Part shown: one piece after another, positions 20,858-32,046 of the stretch
Layout: each line of letters begins with the position of its first letter
How positions within the stretch are numbered: position 1 is the stretch's first letter
NCBI GenBank assembly: GCA_920105805.1
Contig: CAKKTI010000152.1
Location: 1-35,421, forward strand
DNA from: Condylostoma magnum
Lineage: Eukaryota; Ciliophora; Heterotrichea; Heterotrichida; Condylostomatidae
Length of the DNA: 35,421 bases
Direction of reading: 5' to 3'
Position numbers and translations under genes: made by a program
The notes under the pieces: model-generated
Databases searched by the model: none
What the model was told of the DNA's origin: nothing
What the model saw: the letters and a program-made list of their open reading frames with translations, nothing else

Positions 20858-23336
20858 TTGATGAGTCTGATATATGTTGCCGTGCTGTATTTTATACATA
20901 GTGCACTTCATCTTTTACCATTTCTTTCAGTTACCGTACCTCATACAGTAGATCCTTCAGTTCAGTAATCTGCCCTTACAAAGAATACTGCTCTAAATCA
21001 TTATCTATGTCATACGATATCTCTTCACTGTTTGATAAAATACCCTAATTTTCTAAGTCAATACACACTTTTTCAGCATTTTTGTAGTCATCTTTTTACT
21101 CTTATAACAAATCTCATGCATCTTAAAGCCTATTAAGTTTATCCTAAGCTTGTTTTTTAGATTCTTCTAGTTTTTTATTATTGTGAATTTAAAGTGATAT
21201 AATTTCTTGGTCATCTATGAATTTACTCAGTTGTGGACGTTCCATTGCTAAAAATTTAAACTACTGATTTGTTTCTCCTTTCTAAAACTTCCGGGCTTAT
21301 GCTTCAAGTTGTTTAATTTACTAATCCCCTAATCGTTCAGTGAAATCAATTTATTCTATATCTCTGTGTACATCATTTAATCTTATTGTTGCCGAGTCCT
21401 ATTCTAGTGATGTTTCTCATAATAAATCCCGAATAACATTTTAAACTCTTTACTACATATGTGTTTCTGGTATATTTGTATTATATGCTAATCCGAGTTT
21501 TTATGATGTTTCACTAGTAATCATTTTTCGTAAGTTTAATCTAGTTACTGAAGACGCTTTACCATTCTAAGGCTGGATTTTTCTTTGAGTTTTAATGTTT
21601 CTGATTTAATCTGTGGTTATTTATTAATTCGCATAGTTTTAGATTCATTTATCTTTGTAATTAGGAAACTATTAACTGAAGTTATCTAGTATTTATTTGT
21701 CAATTATATAGATTTCACTATCTTATATTGCTTCAACCTTTTACTATACAAACATTGGGGCAATTAATGTCTCACTGAATAACGACTTTCTTTCCCCTAA
21801 AACTCTCTCTTAATATTTCAATTATCCTTTAAATACAATAAACATTTACTGTATTAATGTATCCTCTTCTACTAAAACTTACCCTTTATCTATTCTTTTG
21901 ACAGAAACTTAATTTGCCAGTTTCTCCAATGCATTTTTTGGTATTCCTTTGAATAAAAAGTGTCTTTATAATCTCACTACTAAAAAGTTTTACTCACCTG
22001 AGCTTTGCAATTTACTATTTCCCGAAATGTTACACTAATCACTTGATTTGTTCTGCATTAAGCTTGCTTAACAACTTATATCATGTAATGATTAGCTAGT
22101 TTATAGTTAAATATCGTTAAACGACACTTGCAAGGGAGTTCTTGTTTAAGTTTAAACAGCTTATTTTTAAGTTATAATATTCGGTTATCTCTAATTTTAC
22201 AAAGCTTGACTATCTTTATCTAAAAAACCCTATGAAAAGAAATTAAATTATCTTTCAAATCTTCCTTAAAACACTCCTCGCTTTCCAGGAACTTTATTAT
22301 AATCTAAAACTGCTAAATGGGGTAAAAGTGCAGTTATTGTAGGTTTATAGCCTCCCTAAGAAGCAATTGTATTACCTCTCAAAACAAGGAACATTAGCTT
22401 AGTATTTAAAGATAAGGACCTTAAATCCCAAATGTTACTTATTAAATTATTCTCGATACTTAATCTCTGTAGTGAAGTTAAATGTTCTAGATTCTGTATA
22501 ATCTTAATTCTGTTTCCTGCTAAGTTTAGTTCTTTTATTAGTTTGTTTTAATGCAAGTAATTTATACTAGAAATCCTATTGAATGATAGATCAAGTATTT
22601 CCAAGACTGCACATATTTCAATTCCTTTCATATCTGTTATGTTATTATAACACAATTCTAGCTTTTTAAGAGTAGAGGGTAAATTAGCGATTCTTACTAT
22701 ATCATTGTAACCTAGAGCTAGTGAGATTGTACCCTCATAGACAACTGGTATTTCAGTTAATTTCTTGTTTCTAAAGTCAACAATAGTCTCAACTTGTTAC
22801 TTTACGGAAATATCAGAAAATTTAGACTTTGTAAAGGAAGAAAATTCAGAAGAATAGTCTAAATCAGATTTTATAGGAGAATTATTAGTAAATGGGATAT
22901 CACTCCCAGTTAAACTATGATCAATCAAGAAGGATTAGCTTTAAATCATGAAGTTAACTTTACATCTTTTATTATACACTTATTCAGCTTTTAATTTGGC
23001 CTGATAAATTTAATCTTAACCATTTTATGATATTTAGTTCCCAGTCAAGTTTATATAGTCTAAATTAGTCAAATTTTTATCAAACAGTTGCACAAAAACA
23101 TCGACTATGTCATCATTTAGATTATTATAACTAAAATCAATTGCTTTGAAATAATGATCCACTTTTAATGCTCCTAGTATACATGAAGCATCAACATTTC
23201 TTAATTATGCATACGAAAGATTTATCATTTAGTTTTGTACTTATGAATGATATATTTGATCTTAGGTTAATTACATTTCCAGTTAATTTGCTATAGTCTG
23301 TAAATTACGATTTAGCTTATTTAAATGCTTTTCCAT
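20835..23336 (-). CDS. LRR and degenerate cNMP-binding domain protein with coiled coil
   Basis: 833 residues. LRRs occupy about residues 60-350 ('FKAIDFSYNNLNDDIVDV', 'LEILDLSFNRISSI', 'IKELNLAGNRIKII', 'LQRLSIENNLISNI') with a cap 'LAVLDYNKVPGKR'. Residues about 445-565 look like a cyclic-nucleotide-binding fold: 'HFLFKGIPKNALEKLANQV', 'IDKGQVLVEEDTLIQQMFIV', 'FKGQLKYQ', 'GERKSLFSETLIAP' and 'AIQDSEIYIID'. The phosphate-binding cassette lacks the usual FGE-x-A-L...R, so nucleotide binding is doubtful. A coiled coil fills the rest. Several Trp are TGA ('KDKWIQN', 'DLLWETS', 'QDAWDLL'). The start is ATG 23334-23336, preferred because the next ATG upstream (23408) overlaps the SAXO stop. The end is TAA 20835-20837. 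A cytoskeletal or ciliary scaffold role is inferred from the architecture. Confidence 0.75.
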
Positions 23337-23407
23337 TTTATTATCTAATGTATTTTTCTTAGTCTATTTAACAATTCATTTTTCAGTACTTGATTGTTGT
23401 AAAGGCA

Positions 23408-23992
23408 TTACGGCTTCTAGAAAGTTTTTTACATAGTGGTTTTAAGCTAACTTTTAGCATATTGTAGTGGCTTGAACTCTGCTGGAAATGAGAATAATCT
23501 TTCTTACTATGGAGTTCTACTACCCTTGAATAATTCTTAATTAGTGGTTTAAAAGTACCGTTAATTATCTCCTAGTCTTAAAGAGTCTTTTATTCTTAGA
23601 GGAATTTTTTTATAGTAAAATTTTGATGGTTTTTTATAAGATTGACGATAAATTGTTGGTTAGCTAAGTACTGGTTTCTTTTATACAAATTAAGTTTTAT
23701 TAATTGGACTTTAATTATGTGAATTAACTTGGGATATTCATTATCTCTTTTAAGCCTCTTAAAATATATCCTTATCAAAACTTTTTATTAACTATAAGTT
23801 TTGCATTTTGTTGTAGTCTTTTAAATAAATTGACTTAAATACTCCTTTGGGATATTTAGGTTTTTGCATGAATGGACACTTATGTCTTCCACAGTTGCAT
23901 AGGTTACAAAAGCAATTCTATACTTTATGGTCTAACTCAGTTACTATTCCAATGCGTTAATCTAACAAAGGACAGTGCTTTACTCTTCCCAT
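23408..23992 (-). CDS. SAXO-family microtubule-associated protein
   Basis: About 194 residues. SAXO (FAM154) proteins bind and stabilise ciliary microtubules. The diagnostic N-terminal Cys motif is present at residues 27-40: C-x-C-x2-C-x-C-G-R-H-x-C-P. Downstream are Mn-type repeats with the family pattern, such as 'YRQSYKKPSKFYYKKIPL' and 'LRLGDNQRYFQTTNQELFKG'. A TGA within 'KRQWISQ' must be Trp, as repeats continue beyond it. The start is ATG 23990-23992. The end is uncertain between TAA 23429-23431, TAG 23417-23419 and TAA 23408-23410. Upstream, about 147 nt separate it from the divergent papain-like gene. Confidence 0.8.
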
Positions 23993-24139
23993 TGCTGTTT
24001 AGGAGCGTTTTTACATTTCTTGAAAATTAGTATAAAGATGTAATATAATTTAAATGTATATTGACAGAAAGTATTGATTCACATTCAGAGATTAAACTAT
24101 TTAAAATACATTTCTCTTATTACTAAATCATACAAAAAT

Positions 24140-24673
24140 ATGGGAGGTGTTTTAACCTTTAAGCATATCGAAGATGTAGATTATATTGTATTAGATGAGT
24201 CTAACCTTGGGGACATTCATACAATTTATGAGTGTTGAAGACTAAAATCTGATCCAGTAGGCTACACTTTTGGAATAAGACACGCCTGTATAATTGTAAG
24301 GGATAAGGACAACAAATTAACCAGATATGATAAAATTTTCAGTGCTAGAAATAAGGAAACAATCATTAAACGTGTACTCAATCACAGTGATCTCAGTAGA
24401 TATAATATAACACGATAGATAGTACCTAGCTAGGATTTAACAATTCAGCACATTGACTAAACAGTTTAGACATACCCATCATAATACAACATAGTTCATG
24501 ACAACTGCTGAAGCTTTTCAAATCATATTCTTAGTAAGTATGGATAATTACCACCGTTTAATCCTCATCAATGGCTTATTGATTTTTGCGTAGGTTTTAC
24601 AGGTGTTTTTATACCAGAAAATGCATAGAGCAAATTGATTAATCACTTTCCACGATTTTTTATTATTCGTTAG
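24140..24673 (+). CDS. Papain-like (PPPDE/LRAT-type) NC-motif protein
   Basis: About 177 residues. It shows the permuted papain-fold order found in PPPDE deubiquitinases and LRAT-like enzymes: a His in a strand ('FGIRHACIIVRD', His48) before the nucleophile, and the Asn-Cys helix later ('YNIVHDNCWSFSNHI', Asn122-Cys123). The Trp right after the candidate Cys is TGA, as is the Trp of 'ECWRL'. The substrate is unknown and the exact family is uncertain; the H...NC pair is the only catalytic evidence. It starts 'MGGVLTF', so myristoylation of Gly2 is conceivable. The end is TAG-TAA at 24671-24676 or an earlier TAG 24626-24628. No TGA lies before the next gene, which is in the same frame. Confidence 0.65.
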
Positions 24674-24766
24674 TAAGCCTTATTTTATGTTCTATTATTA
24701 CTAAAATACACAAATAACTTCCATTATTATAAGTATATCTATTTTATAACTAATTTTAAAATACCA

Positions 24767-26293
24767 ATGTTGCACCTTTCTCCTAGGAAGATGTCAGAAA
24801 CTGTCATTAGATCCATTTCAAGTAATTTTGATACACTACCAAGCAGTTATATGAAAGATAAGCGAAGCTAATCATAGCAATCTCTCATGAAGTCCCATTC
24901 CTTTCAAAATAACTTCAGAAAAATTATATAGTCGAAATCAATGAATCGCTCTAATAGAATAATAGCACTTAGCAAGTAAAGGCTACTGACTAGAAGCTCC
25001 TAGTTAATTAACCAAGTACTAGAGAACCCAGATATATTAAAAAATATTTTTAAGTATTTGAAATTAAATGAAGCTGTGAAATTTATGAAAACCTCAAAAA
25101 AGGTTTAAAATCATAGGAAATTACTACAGAAATATCTAAGATAGTAATTAGCCTTAGGCTTGACTCCATGTACTAGAAAAAAGTACTGGTGCAGTTAAAT
25201 TCCTATGTAAACCAGAGTGGCATATGAATGTTTGTAGTACTGAGACTCAAGCTTTGAATAAGAAATTTTATTAGATTTAGATAGAACTTTTCCAGGCAAA
25301 CTATTCTTTTCTCAAAGTAGTTATGGGAGGTAGAGTTTGTTTAATGTTTTAAGAGCTGTATCAGCTTACTATCCCTAGCTAGGCTACTGCTAGGGAATGA
25401 ACTACATGGTAGCAGGCTTACTTCAGTTAGTTGAAGAGGAGACTGCGTTTTGGTTGATGACCTTGATATTAGAAAAGTTAGATTTTAAGTCTTTAGTTGG
25501 ACATGAAATGAATAAGCTAGGATTGCTCATGTATTAATTAGAATGCTTAGTATAGGTTTATTTACCTAAATTGCATCTATATTTTGAGCAAACTGGCATA
25601 AGCTCGTCCATTTTTGCTCCAAGATGATTTTTAACTGCTTTTTCTTATGATTTGCCGTAGAAAGTTTTCCATGTGGTTTGGGATATTTTGTTTATGGATG
25701 GATGAAAAAGTATGTTTAAGATTTCATTGGTTTTTTTAAAATTTGCTTAGAAGAAACTGTTTTAAATGAATTATGAAGAGGCTGTTATGTATCTCACTTC
25801 CTTTTTATAGAAAGAGTAGTGAGGATTTTAAGTTGTTTAAAGATAATTTGAGTATAAAGTGACTAATTCAATGCTTAGATAGTTAGAATACTATTATTTA
25901 AATGAGTAGCCTAGAATACTTAAGCTTGTAAAAACTTAAGAGCATAAATTGGTATGATATGCAGAGTTTGAAGAGAAAAGCATAACTAGAAGAATGTTCA
26001 ACTCTGTTAAATAATTTTTTACAAGAAGTGAGCTAGAGGGCGAAGCTCTCTTAAATGATTCTTCTTCTGGAGATTTTTCAGAATATAGTGATGAATAAGG
26101 CCCTAGCATTTTCGCGTCAGATTTATATAGATAAACTTAAGGAGATAAATTAACTTGCTTAAAATGTGGGTAAACATCTCATACAATAACATTTTGTCCA
26201 GATAATGATGAGACGGTTGTATCTCATGTGAGAGATGCAAATACAGGGAGAATTTATAAGTTAAAGATAGATGGGACAATAGAGTCTATTTAA
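24767..26293 (+). CDS. TBC-domain Rab GAP with F-box-like segment and zinc knuckle
   Basis: About 508 residues. TBC domains stimulate GTP hydrolysis by Rab GTPases with an Arg and a Gln finger. Both are present: 'LLDLDRTFPG' with Arg173, and 'LGYCQGMNYMVAG' with Gln209 encoded by TAG (25391-25393). Further TBC motifs are 'APRWFLTAFSYDLP' and 'VVWDILFMDGWKSMF', whose conserved Trp in RWFL and DGW are TGA. Before the domain, 'ENPDILKNIFKYLKLNEAVK' resembles an F-box. After it is a possible zinc knuckle, C-x2-C-x4-H-x4-C, within 'CLKCGQTSHTITFC'. The combination suggests a GAP that may be linked to ubiquitin ligases. Start is ATG 24767 or ATG 24791 (in frame). It ends with TAA-TAA at 26291-26296. 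Confidence 0.88.
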
Positions 26294-26631
26294 TAATTAA
26301 TGTTTTCATAATAAGTGAATAAAGATATATTGAGTTGTAAAGGGAAAATTAGTCTATACACCAAAGCAATGCTTTGTTGTACATCTATCATTTCTATATA
26401 GCCAATAGTATCTTTATAAAACAGTGTTAAAATTCATTAGTATTTATATGATGTAACCTTATTACTAATATATGATAGATTTTAGGTCATGTATTTATTA
26501 TATGAGAACAAATTAAAATGCTATTTGAAATCATTTATATCTCTAAGTAATTACTTTAAAAGGATTCATTCATTATCACGTTTTTTATTGATGCACTAGA
26601 CACAAACAAATTCAGTATATTATTCAGTCAT
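26290..26631 (-). CDS. Possible small protein
   Basis: A 113-codon minus-strand frame begins 'MTEQYTEFVCVQCINKK', continues 'IGYIEMIDVQQSIALVYRL' and meets TAA 26290-26292, overlapping the TAA that ends the TBC gene. It would be convergent with that gene and divergent from the Q-rich coiled-coil gene 35 nt away. The layout fits the compact style of this genome. However, the plus strand is also open here, no family is recognised, and two internal TGA would have to be Trp. If it is not a gene, the 370 bases between 26294 and 26666 hold nothing else I can identify. Confidence 0.25.
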
Positions 26632-26666
26632 TTTATATCGTCAATTTACTATTAAATAGTTAAAAA

Positions 26667-27992
26667 ATGAGATAATCCGATTGAGCTTAAGTAACCAATG
26701 CATAAGCCAAAGCGTATTAGAACTAAGAATCAATTCTTAAGAAAATGAATTTAAAGCAGAAAAGGCTTATTAAAGAAAGTCTTGATAAGTAAATATAGGC
26801 TAAAAAGGAAGAATAATTATTGCAAGCATAATAAACCTTATGAAAAGATTAATAAGTTCTTAGCTGCCAGTAATAAGGCCTTAAAAAGTGAAATGAGGAT
26901 TAATTGCTTTAAAAACAATAGTTAAGACAGAATTTCAAGACTGAATACTAAAACTAAATGAAATAAAAGTAAGATAAGTTAAATTAAGAAAAAATGCAAA
27001 AACTTAATCAAGAGGAGTAAGAAATAAAGATAGCTTAATTAAGTTTAGAGCAACATAGGAAGTAATAATTAGAACTACGGTAAAGGTTATAATAAGAAAA
27101 ACTGGAAGAGATGAATTCCCGTAATAACTTAAGACGGTAGTAATCTGAGTAATAAAAATAAGAAGCATAGTTAGAATATTAATAAGCTATGCAAAGGGAA
27201 TAATATGTGTAAAAGAGATAAAAAGCATACTAACAGTACTATGAAAATCTTGAAAATACTATTTAATAGCGCTAGAAGGTATACAATCCAGTTAGGTAAA
27301 GAATACTGAATAAAAGTGTCTAGAATTTTACTCGTGAGTAATAACAAGAAAAAGAGTATAATGAAAAAATGGATAACTACTACAAATCTTAATAGTAGCA
27401 AAGGATTAACTTAAAATAACAAACATTTTAAACTTTACGTTAACAAATACTATAAAAGTAACAATAAAAATACTAAGAAAATAAAGAGAAATAAGATGAA
27501 GCCATGGATTTAGATAGGAAAATATAAGAATTTCAAACCTAAAACAGAATAACTCTCAATACTTAAAATTAAACAAAGTAAGAATACTTTTCAATTCTAC
27601 AAAAACAGGCTTAATAAAAATAACAGTAAAATCTGCAAAATGAGCTTAAAATGTCAGATAAGGAAAAATTTCATAATCGTTCTATTTTATAAAACTCATA
27701 AAATGCAAGTATTAATAGTATTCCTGGTCTCCATTCTCCAACATCTCCTATAATGAAAATTTATCCAAAAGAGAAAAGAAATTTAAGAAATATTAATTCA
27801 AAGTCTCTTACACCAAGTCATTCGGTTAAAATGAATAATTAAAGATACCCAAGCCCATTCGACCCATTTAAACACAATCCTATTACAAATCCAATAGGAT
27901 CAGTAACTCCATCTCCAATCTACGGCCATAGACTAGGGAAAGGCAGAGGACTTTCTTTACTGCATGCTGGCGGGTCAATCACAAAGTACTGA
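26667..27992 (+). CDS. Gln-rich coiled-coil protein
   Basis: 441 residues. Most of it is one long Q/K/E-rich coiled coil ('KKMNLKQKRLIKESLDKQ', 'KMQKLNQEEQEIKIAQLSLE'), with very many Gln encoded by TAA and TAG. The last 100 residues are Ser/Pro/Asn-rich ('LHSPTSPIMKIYPKEKRN') and end with 'HNPITNPIGSVTPSPIYG' and a Gly-rich 'HRLGKGRGLSLLHAGGS'. Such proteins are typical of the ciliary or cortical cytoskeleton, but no specific family is recognised. Trp codons are TGA ('QSDWAQV', 'QTLWKDQ', 'LKKWNED'). The end is TGA 27990-27992, or TAA 28002 or TAA 28011 if that TGA is Trp. The next gene is in the same frame, 42 nt after the TGA. Confidence 0.7.
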
Positions 27993-28034
27993 GAATTAGT
28001 ATAAAATGCATAATTTAACTTTAATAACGTAATA

Positions 28035-29612
28035 ATGGAAGACTATTCATTACCTCATTAAAGAGTTATTACAATTCCTCCTTTAGTATTTTAAAGTAAT
28101 TTTGACTCTGGCAATTTGTTAAAGGTAGTACAAGTAAATGAAGCTAAATATTGATTATGAGTTTCTCATGATACAAATTCCTACAATTATCGTATTTGAT
28201 TTTATTTTTCCATAAGTGGAATTCCTGCTAGCCAAGAAATAACGTTATCCATATAAAATCTTAGCTATTCTAGAGCATTCACAGGGTAATAATACAAGCC
28301 CTCATACTTTATACAAGGATGCTCGTAATAATGAAATAAGATTTCTAACGAATGCTAGTATGAAAGCAACCAGAATGGAGAATATAGACTTACGTGAACT
28401 TTTATGTGTAAAAATGAAAATTAAACTGTATTTTTCTCCTTTGCTCCTCCTTACAGCTACGATTACTTAAAATCTTACTTCAATCAAATCTAAGTTCCTC
28501 TAGACTGCTATTTTCATAAAGAAGTATTAGTATAATCGTTAGAAGGAAAGACTATTGAATTAATTACAATCACCTCTAGTAAAAATATCACAAATGAAAG
28601 AGAAAACAAAGTATAATAACTGTTTCCTGGATCCTATCAACGGCCTTATATTTCTACTAAACCTATTATATTTTTGACATGTAGAGTTCACCCTGGAGAA
28701 ACCCCAGCTTCTTATCTTCTCGAAGCTATCATTAATCTGATCTTATCAAATACACATCATGGGGAATCATTAAGAAGGGCCTGCACTTTTAAAATTATTC
28801 CTATGCTGAATCCTGATGGTGTATGCAGAGGAAATTTCAGACTTGACTCCAATGGAGTCAATTTAAATAGAATGTATGATAATCCCGACTTAGCTCTACA
28901 TCCTAGTATCTTTGCTGTTAAGTATTATATTTAGTATCTATAGAAAATTAATCTAGCAATTAATACATGCATAGATATTCATGCTCATAGCTCTAAAATC
29001 GGAGCTTTTATGTTTGGGAATTCCTTAGATTTAGAGAGACAGGTCTGTAATTAATTGCTTAGCAAGCTGGTAAGTCTTAATAGTCAGTTCTTTGATTATA
29101 ATAAGTGTGATTTTAGTGAAAAGAGCATGTATGCAAGGCATCCTAACGATGTATAAGGTAAGGAAGGAAGCTAAAGAGTTAACTTGTTTAAAACCTTCAA
29201 TATAGTAAATTGCTATACTTTTGAAATGTTTTATTACTGCCCTAAGACAATATAAACTTTATCTGTCCTTTAATGTAGAAAAACAGGTAGGAAAAAGAGG
29301 GAAAGTGAAATTATGAAGTCTTTGTTATAGACTAAAACATTTAATTCTTTACAGTATGATGATGTAGCGTGAGGAATAGGACTAGGAATATTAGATTTTT
29401 TGAATTAGAATATAATATCAAGAGTATTTTTATCAGACTTTAAATCAGTGAATAGTGTAAAGGAGCATATCAGATCAGCATTGCTTAAAAAGTTTCGCAT
29501 AAACTAGCAGAGAATTTATTTAAGACAAAATAGAAGAAAGTCAGCACATGTTGAAAGATAATTTCCTAAAAGACCACTCAAAAGTAGGCTGAGGTCCATC
29601 AATATCCATTAG
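28035..29612 (+). CDS. AGBL5: Cytosolic carboxypeptidase, CCP5/AGBL5-like (tubulin deglutamylase)
   Basis: 525 residues. CCP5 is an M14D zinc carboxypeptidase that removes branch-point glutamates from polyglutamylated tubulin, mainly in cilia. The N-terminal beta domain has 'NYRIWFYFSISG' and 'YRLTWTFMCK'. The catalytic domain has the zinc motif 'RVHPGETPASYL' (His219, Glu222), 'NPDGVCRGNFRLDSNGVNLN' for substrate carboxylate binding, the third zinc ligand in 'DIHAHS' (His316/His318) and the catalytic Glu397 in 'CYTFEMFYY'. All key residues are present, so it should be active. Five or more Trp are TGA. The C-terminus is basic. The start ATG 28035 is the first Met after the preceding gene's stop. 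The end is TAG 29610-29612 or TAA 29619-29621. Confidence 0.92.
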
Positions 29613-29668
29613 ATTGCTTAACCATTCAAATGTATATATTATTTTAAAGCAGTAGTATATTTTATAAT

Positions 29669-30400
29669 ATGGAACAGTAAACTAGATAAGGATGTGAGTG
29701 GTGCTCAGATACATTCAAACTTAAGACATGCAAACTCTGTCGAAAATAAGCATGCAAATCACATAGAGCTATGAGAAAAATTAATAAAGAATTAATACAA
29801 ATTTGCGATCTATGCTACTATGGCGACTATATTAAAAATACAAGAGAAAGATTAAACAATCAATTACTACGCATCTAATAGGAAACATAAGACAAAGAAT
29901 AGGTAAATTAAGAATTACAAGATGAGATAGACTAACTATAAATTTAGCACGACGGATACAATTAACAAATATATTAACTGGATTTAAACTTCAGAGAGAA
30001 ATTCTAAGATATGCGACGAACTTTAAGCCATATAGAAGAGGAGCACTCATAGAGCATAACAGACTAAGACAAATACGAGTAAATCATTAACTAAAAGAGA
30101 TAACGTAGCTTCTCACATAGAAATAGCATTGAAAAGTACGAAAACTCAAAACTAGTATATGAGATGGAATTAGATCATCTTAACGGCAGAAAATCAATGC
30201 TAGGATAAAACATGCAGGAACTACAGCAAAAGTTATAACAAGGAGTAAAAGTTTCAGATATATAAAAGGATATTTGCCAAAAATGTGCATCTAAAATATT
30301 CGGAAACACCGATAGAGGATAAACAGTCTTTTCAATGAATCAAGGCGAAGCTCCGGAAAGTAATACAAAGGGTGAGGCTTGTTATTGTGAGATTCTATGA
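29669..30400 (+). CDS. FYVE-like zinc-finger coiled-coil protein 2
   Basis: 243 residues. It has the same design as the gene at 8927: a cross-brace finger C9-x2-C12, C21-x2-C24, C29-x2-H32, C46-x2-C49 within 'GCEWCSDTFKLKTC' and 'LCRKQACKSHRAM', then a coiled coil ('QVNQELQDEIDQLQIQ'). Near the C-terminus is an extra 'CQKC' and the protein ends 'ACYCEIL'. It lacks the phosphoinositide-binding core of true FYVE domains. The two genes look paralogous, the same finger spacing plus coil, though they lie 20 kb apart. The end is TGA 30398-30400, whose last base directly abuts the stop of the convergent small gene. Confidence 0.7.
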
Positions 30401-30613
30401 TTAATTAATTAGTTTTGCTAAAATAGGTATTAGGTTAGCTTCATCATCCTTTGGCTTATTATACTTCATCATTTAATGCAAGTGTTTGAAAGCTTTCTGG
30501 AAGTTTATTATGTTCTTTTAAGTTTTACTCAGTTTAGGCTTTTTCAGTACTTAGGGCTCTGCGCTAGAGTAGATTGTAACTCCTTCTATTATTTCTTTTT
30601 ATGGCTTTTTCAT
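30401..30613 (-). CDS. Small basic protein
   Basis: 70 residues, Lys-rich: 'MKKPQKEIIEGVTIYSSAEP', 'KKPKLSKTQKNIINFQKAFK', ending 'NLIPILAKLIN'. The family is unknown. Coding is supported by mixed codon use and by a start and stop that fit exactly between the neighbours. The TAA stop (30401-30403) touches the TGA of the plus-strand gene, and its ATG is 7 nt from the ATG of the divergent coiled-coil gene. Confidence 0.5.
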
Positions 30614-30620
30614 TTAAATT

Positions 30621-32027
30621 ATGCGATTAACTAAAATATCTGATAGAAATTAAGCTAAACACAATAAATCGTAATCCTAAGACTCTCCTTTAAAAGATAA
30701 CAATTATGTGCTATTGCAAGAGCAATAAAAGCGAAATTATGTATAAAGTAGAACTCCAAATCCCAGTTAAAGGAAATCAGATGGGAAATATACAGAATGC
30801 CTGTAAAAATAAATCAATTAGTGAAAAGAAAGAGAAAAAGTATGGCTTAAGGAAAAAAGCAGGTTATTAAAGGCATTATAAGAGTTTTAAGGGTATCGGC
30901 CTAGTTTTTAGCTGTATACTGTCAAAAATGCAAAATTTTTAAAGAGATCTTCATAGAATAGTTTAAGACCCCAGTAAAATCCTTTGTTTAATAAGATTGA
31001 TAGCTCTTTTGGATAGTTCATTACATAGGATACTGGAGAATCATTTATAAAAGAGACAAAAAAAGTAGGTAAAGCAAGAAATAGAACACCTTAAATGCTA
31101 AGAGTGGAGAAAATAGAAAGTGAGTAGTAGGTTGAAAGACTTAATAGTACTGTGTAAGATTTAGAGAAGTAGAATAATATTAACTTACAAACAGTATCTT
31201 ATTTATTAACTGAAAATTAGCAAAAAACTTAGGAAATATAAGAGAAAAATTAAAAAATTGAGCATTAATAAAGTTTGATTGATTAAAATAATATTGAAAT
31301 AAATAATCTATAATAGAAATTAATGGACTTGAAATAAATTAATGATTTAACTACTGATAGTAATTCTGAAAACATTAAAACACTGACAAAATAAAATTAA
31401 GAACTCAAAAAATGCCTTTAATAAGCTTAGAGCCATTCTTAAAGTCATACATAGCATATAAATAGTATGTAACTGTAACATAACGAATCCCATAAGCTTT
31501 TATAATAAAAAAAGTCAGATTTAGAGAAAAAACTAATATGTAAAAAATCTTAAATAAATCAATTGGAATCAATTAATGCTTAAAGAGACTAATAAAACAA
31601 GGATTTATGCATTTAAATAGAGAATTAGTATTAAACTATGCACAAGCTAAAATAGAAAGTGATTCATTACAGAGAAAGATTAAAAGATGAGACAGCTTAT
31701 AATGAGCAGTAAAATTAATATATATAAAGCTTAAAACTGTAATTACAAGCAATTGATTAAAAAAGTACATAAAAGGACTCTCAAATTAATACTCATCTAT
31801 AAACTATAAATAATCTAAGATAGTAACTAAATACACCAATATAGCAAGAAACATCTGCTATCTAAATACAAAATTTTCAACTTCAAATCTAATAACTCCA
31901 ATAAGAAAACAACAGCCTTAAAAACAAGCTTTATACCTAACAAATTGTAGATAATAACTCAGATTATCAGTGTTTTATAAGCTATACATCAGCCATGGCA
32001 AGTGTCATAGAAGAATTCCTAGCCTAA
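30621..32027 (+). CDS. Long coiled-coil protein
   Basis: 468 residues. A basic N-terminus ('RDNQAKH'-like, 'SRTPNPSQRKSDG', 'VWLKEKSRLLKALQEFQGYR') is followed by about 350 residues of coiled coil ('VERLNSTVQDLEKQNNIN', 'NQLESINAQRDQQNKDL', 'LKDETAYNEQQNQYIQ'). Many Gln are TAA/TAG. It resembles centrosomal or axonemal coiled coils but no specific family is recognised. It ends with a stop cluster, TAA-TAA (32025-32030), Lys codon, TAG-TAA (32034-32039), eight bases before the next ATG. The start ATG 30621 is the first available and lies 7 nt from the divergent start. Confidence 0.7.
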
Positions 32028-32046
32028 TAAAAGTAGTAATTAAAAG

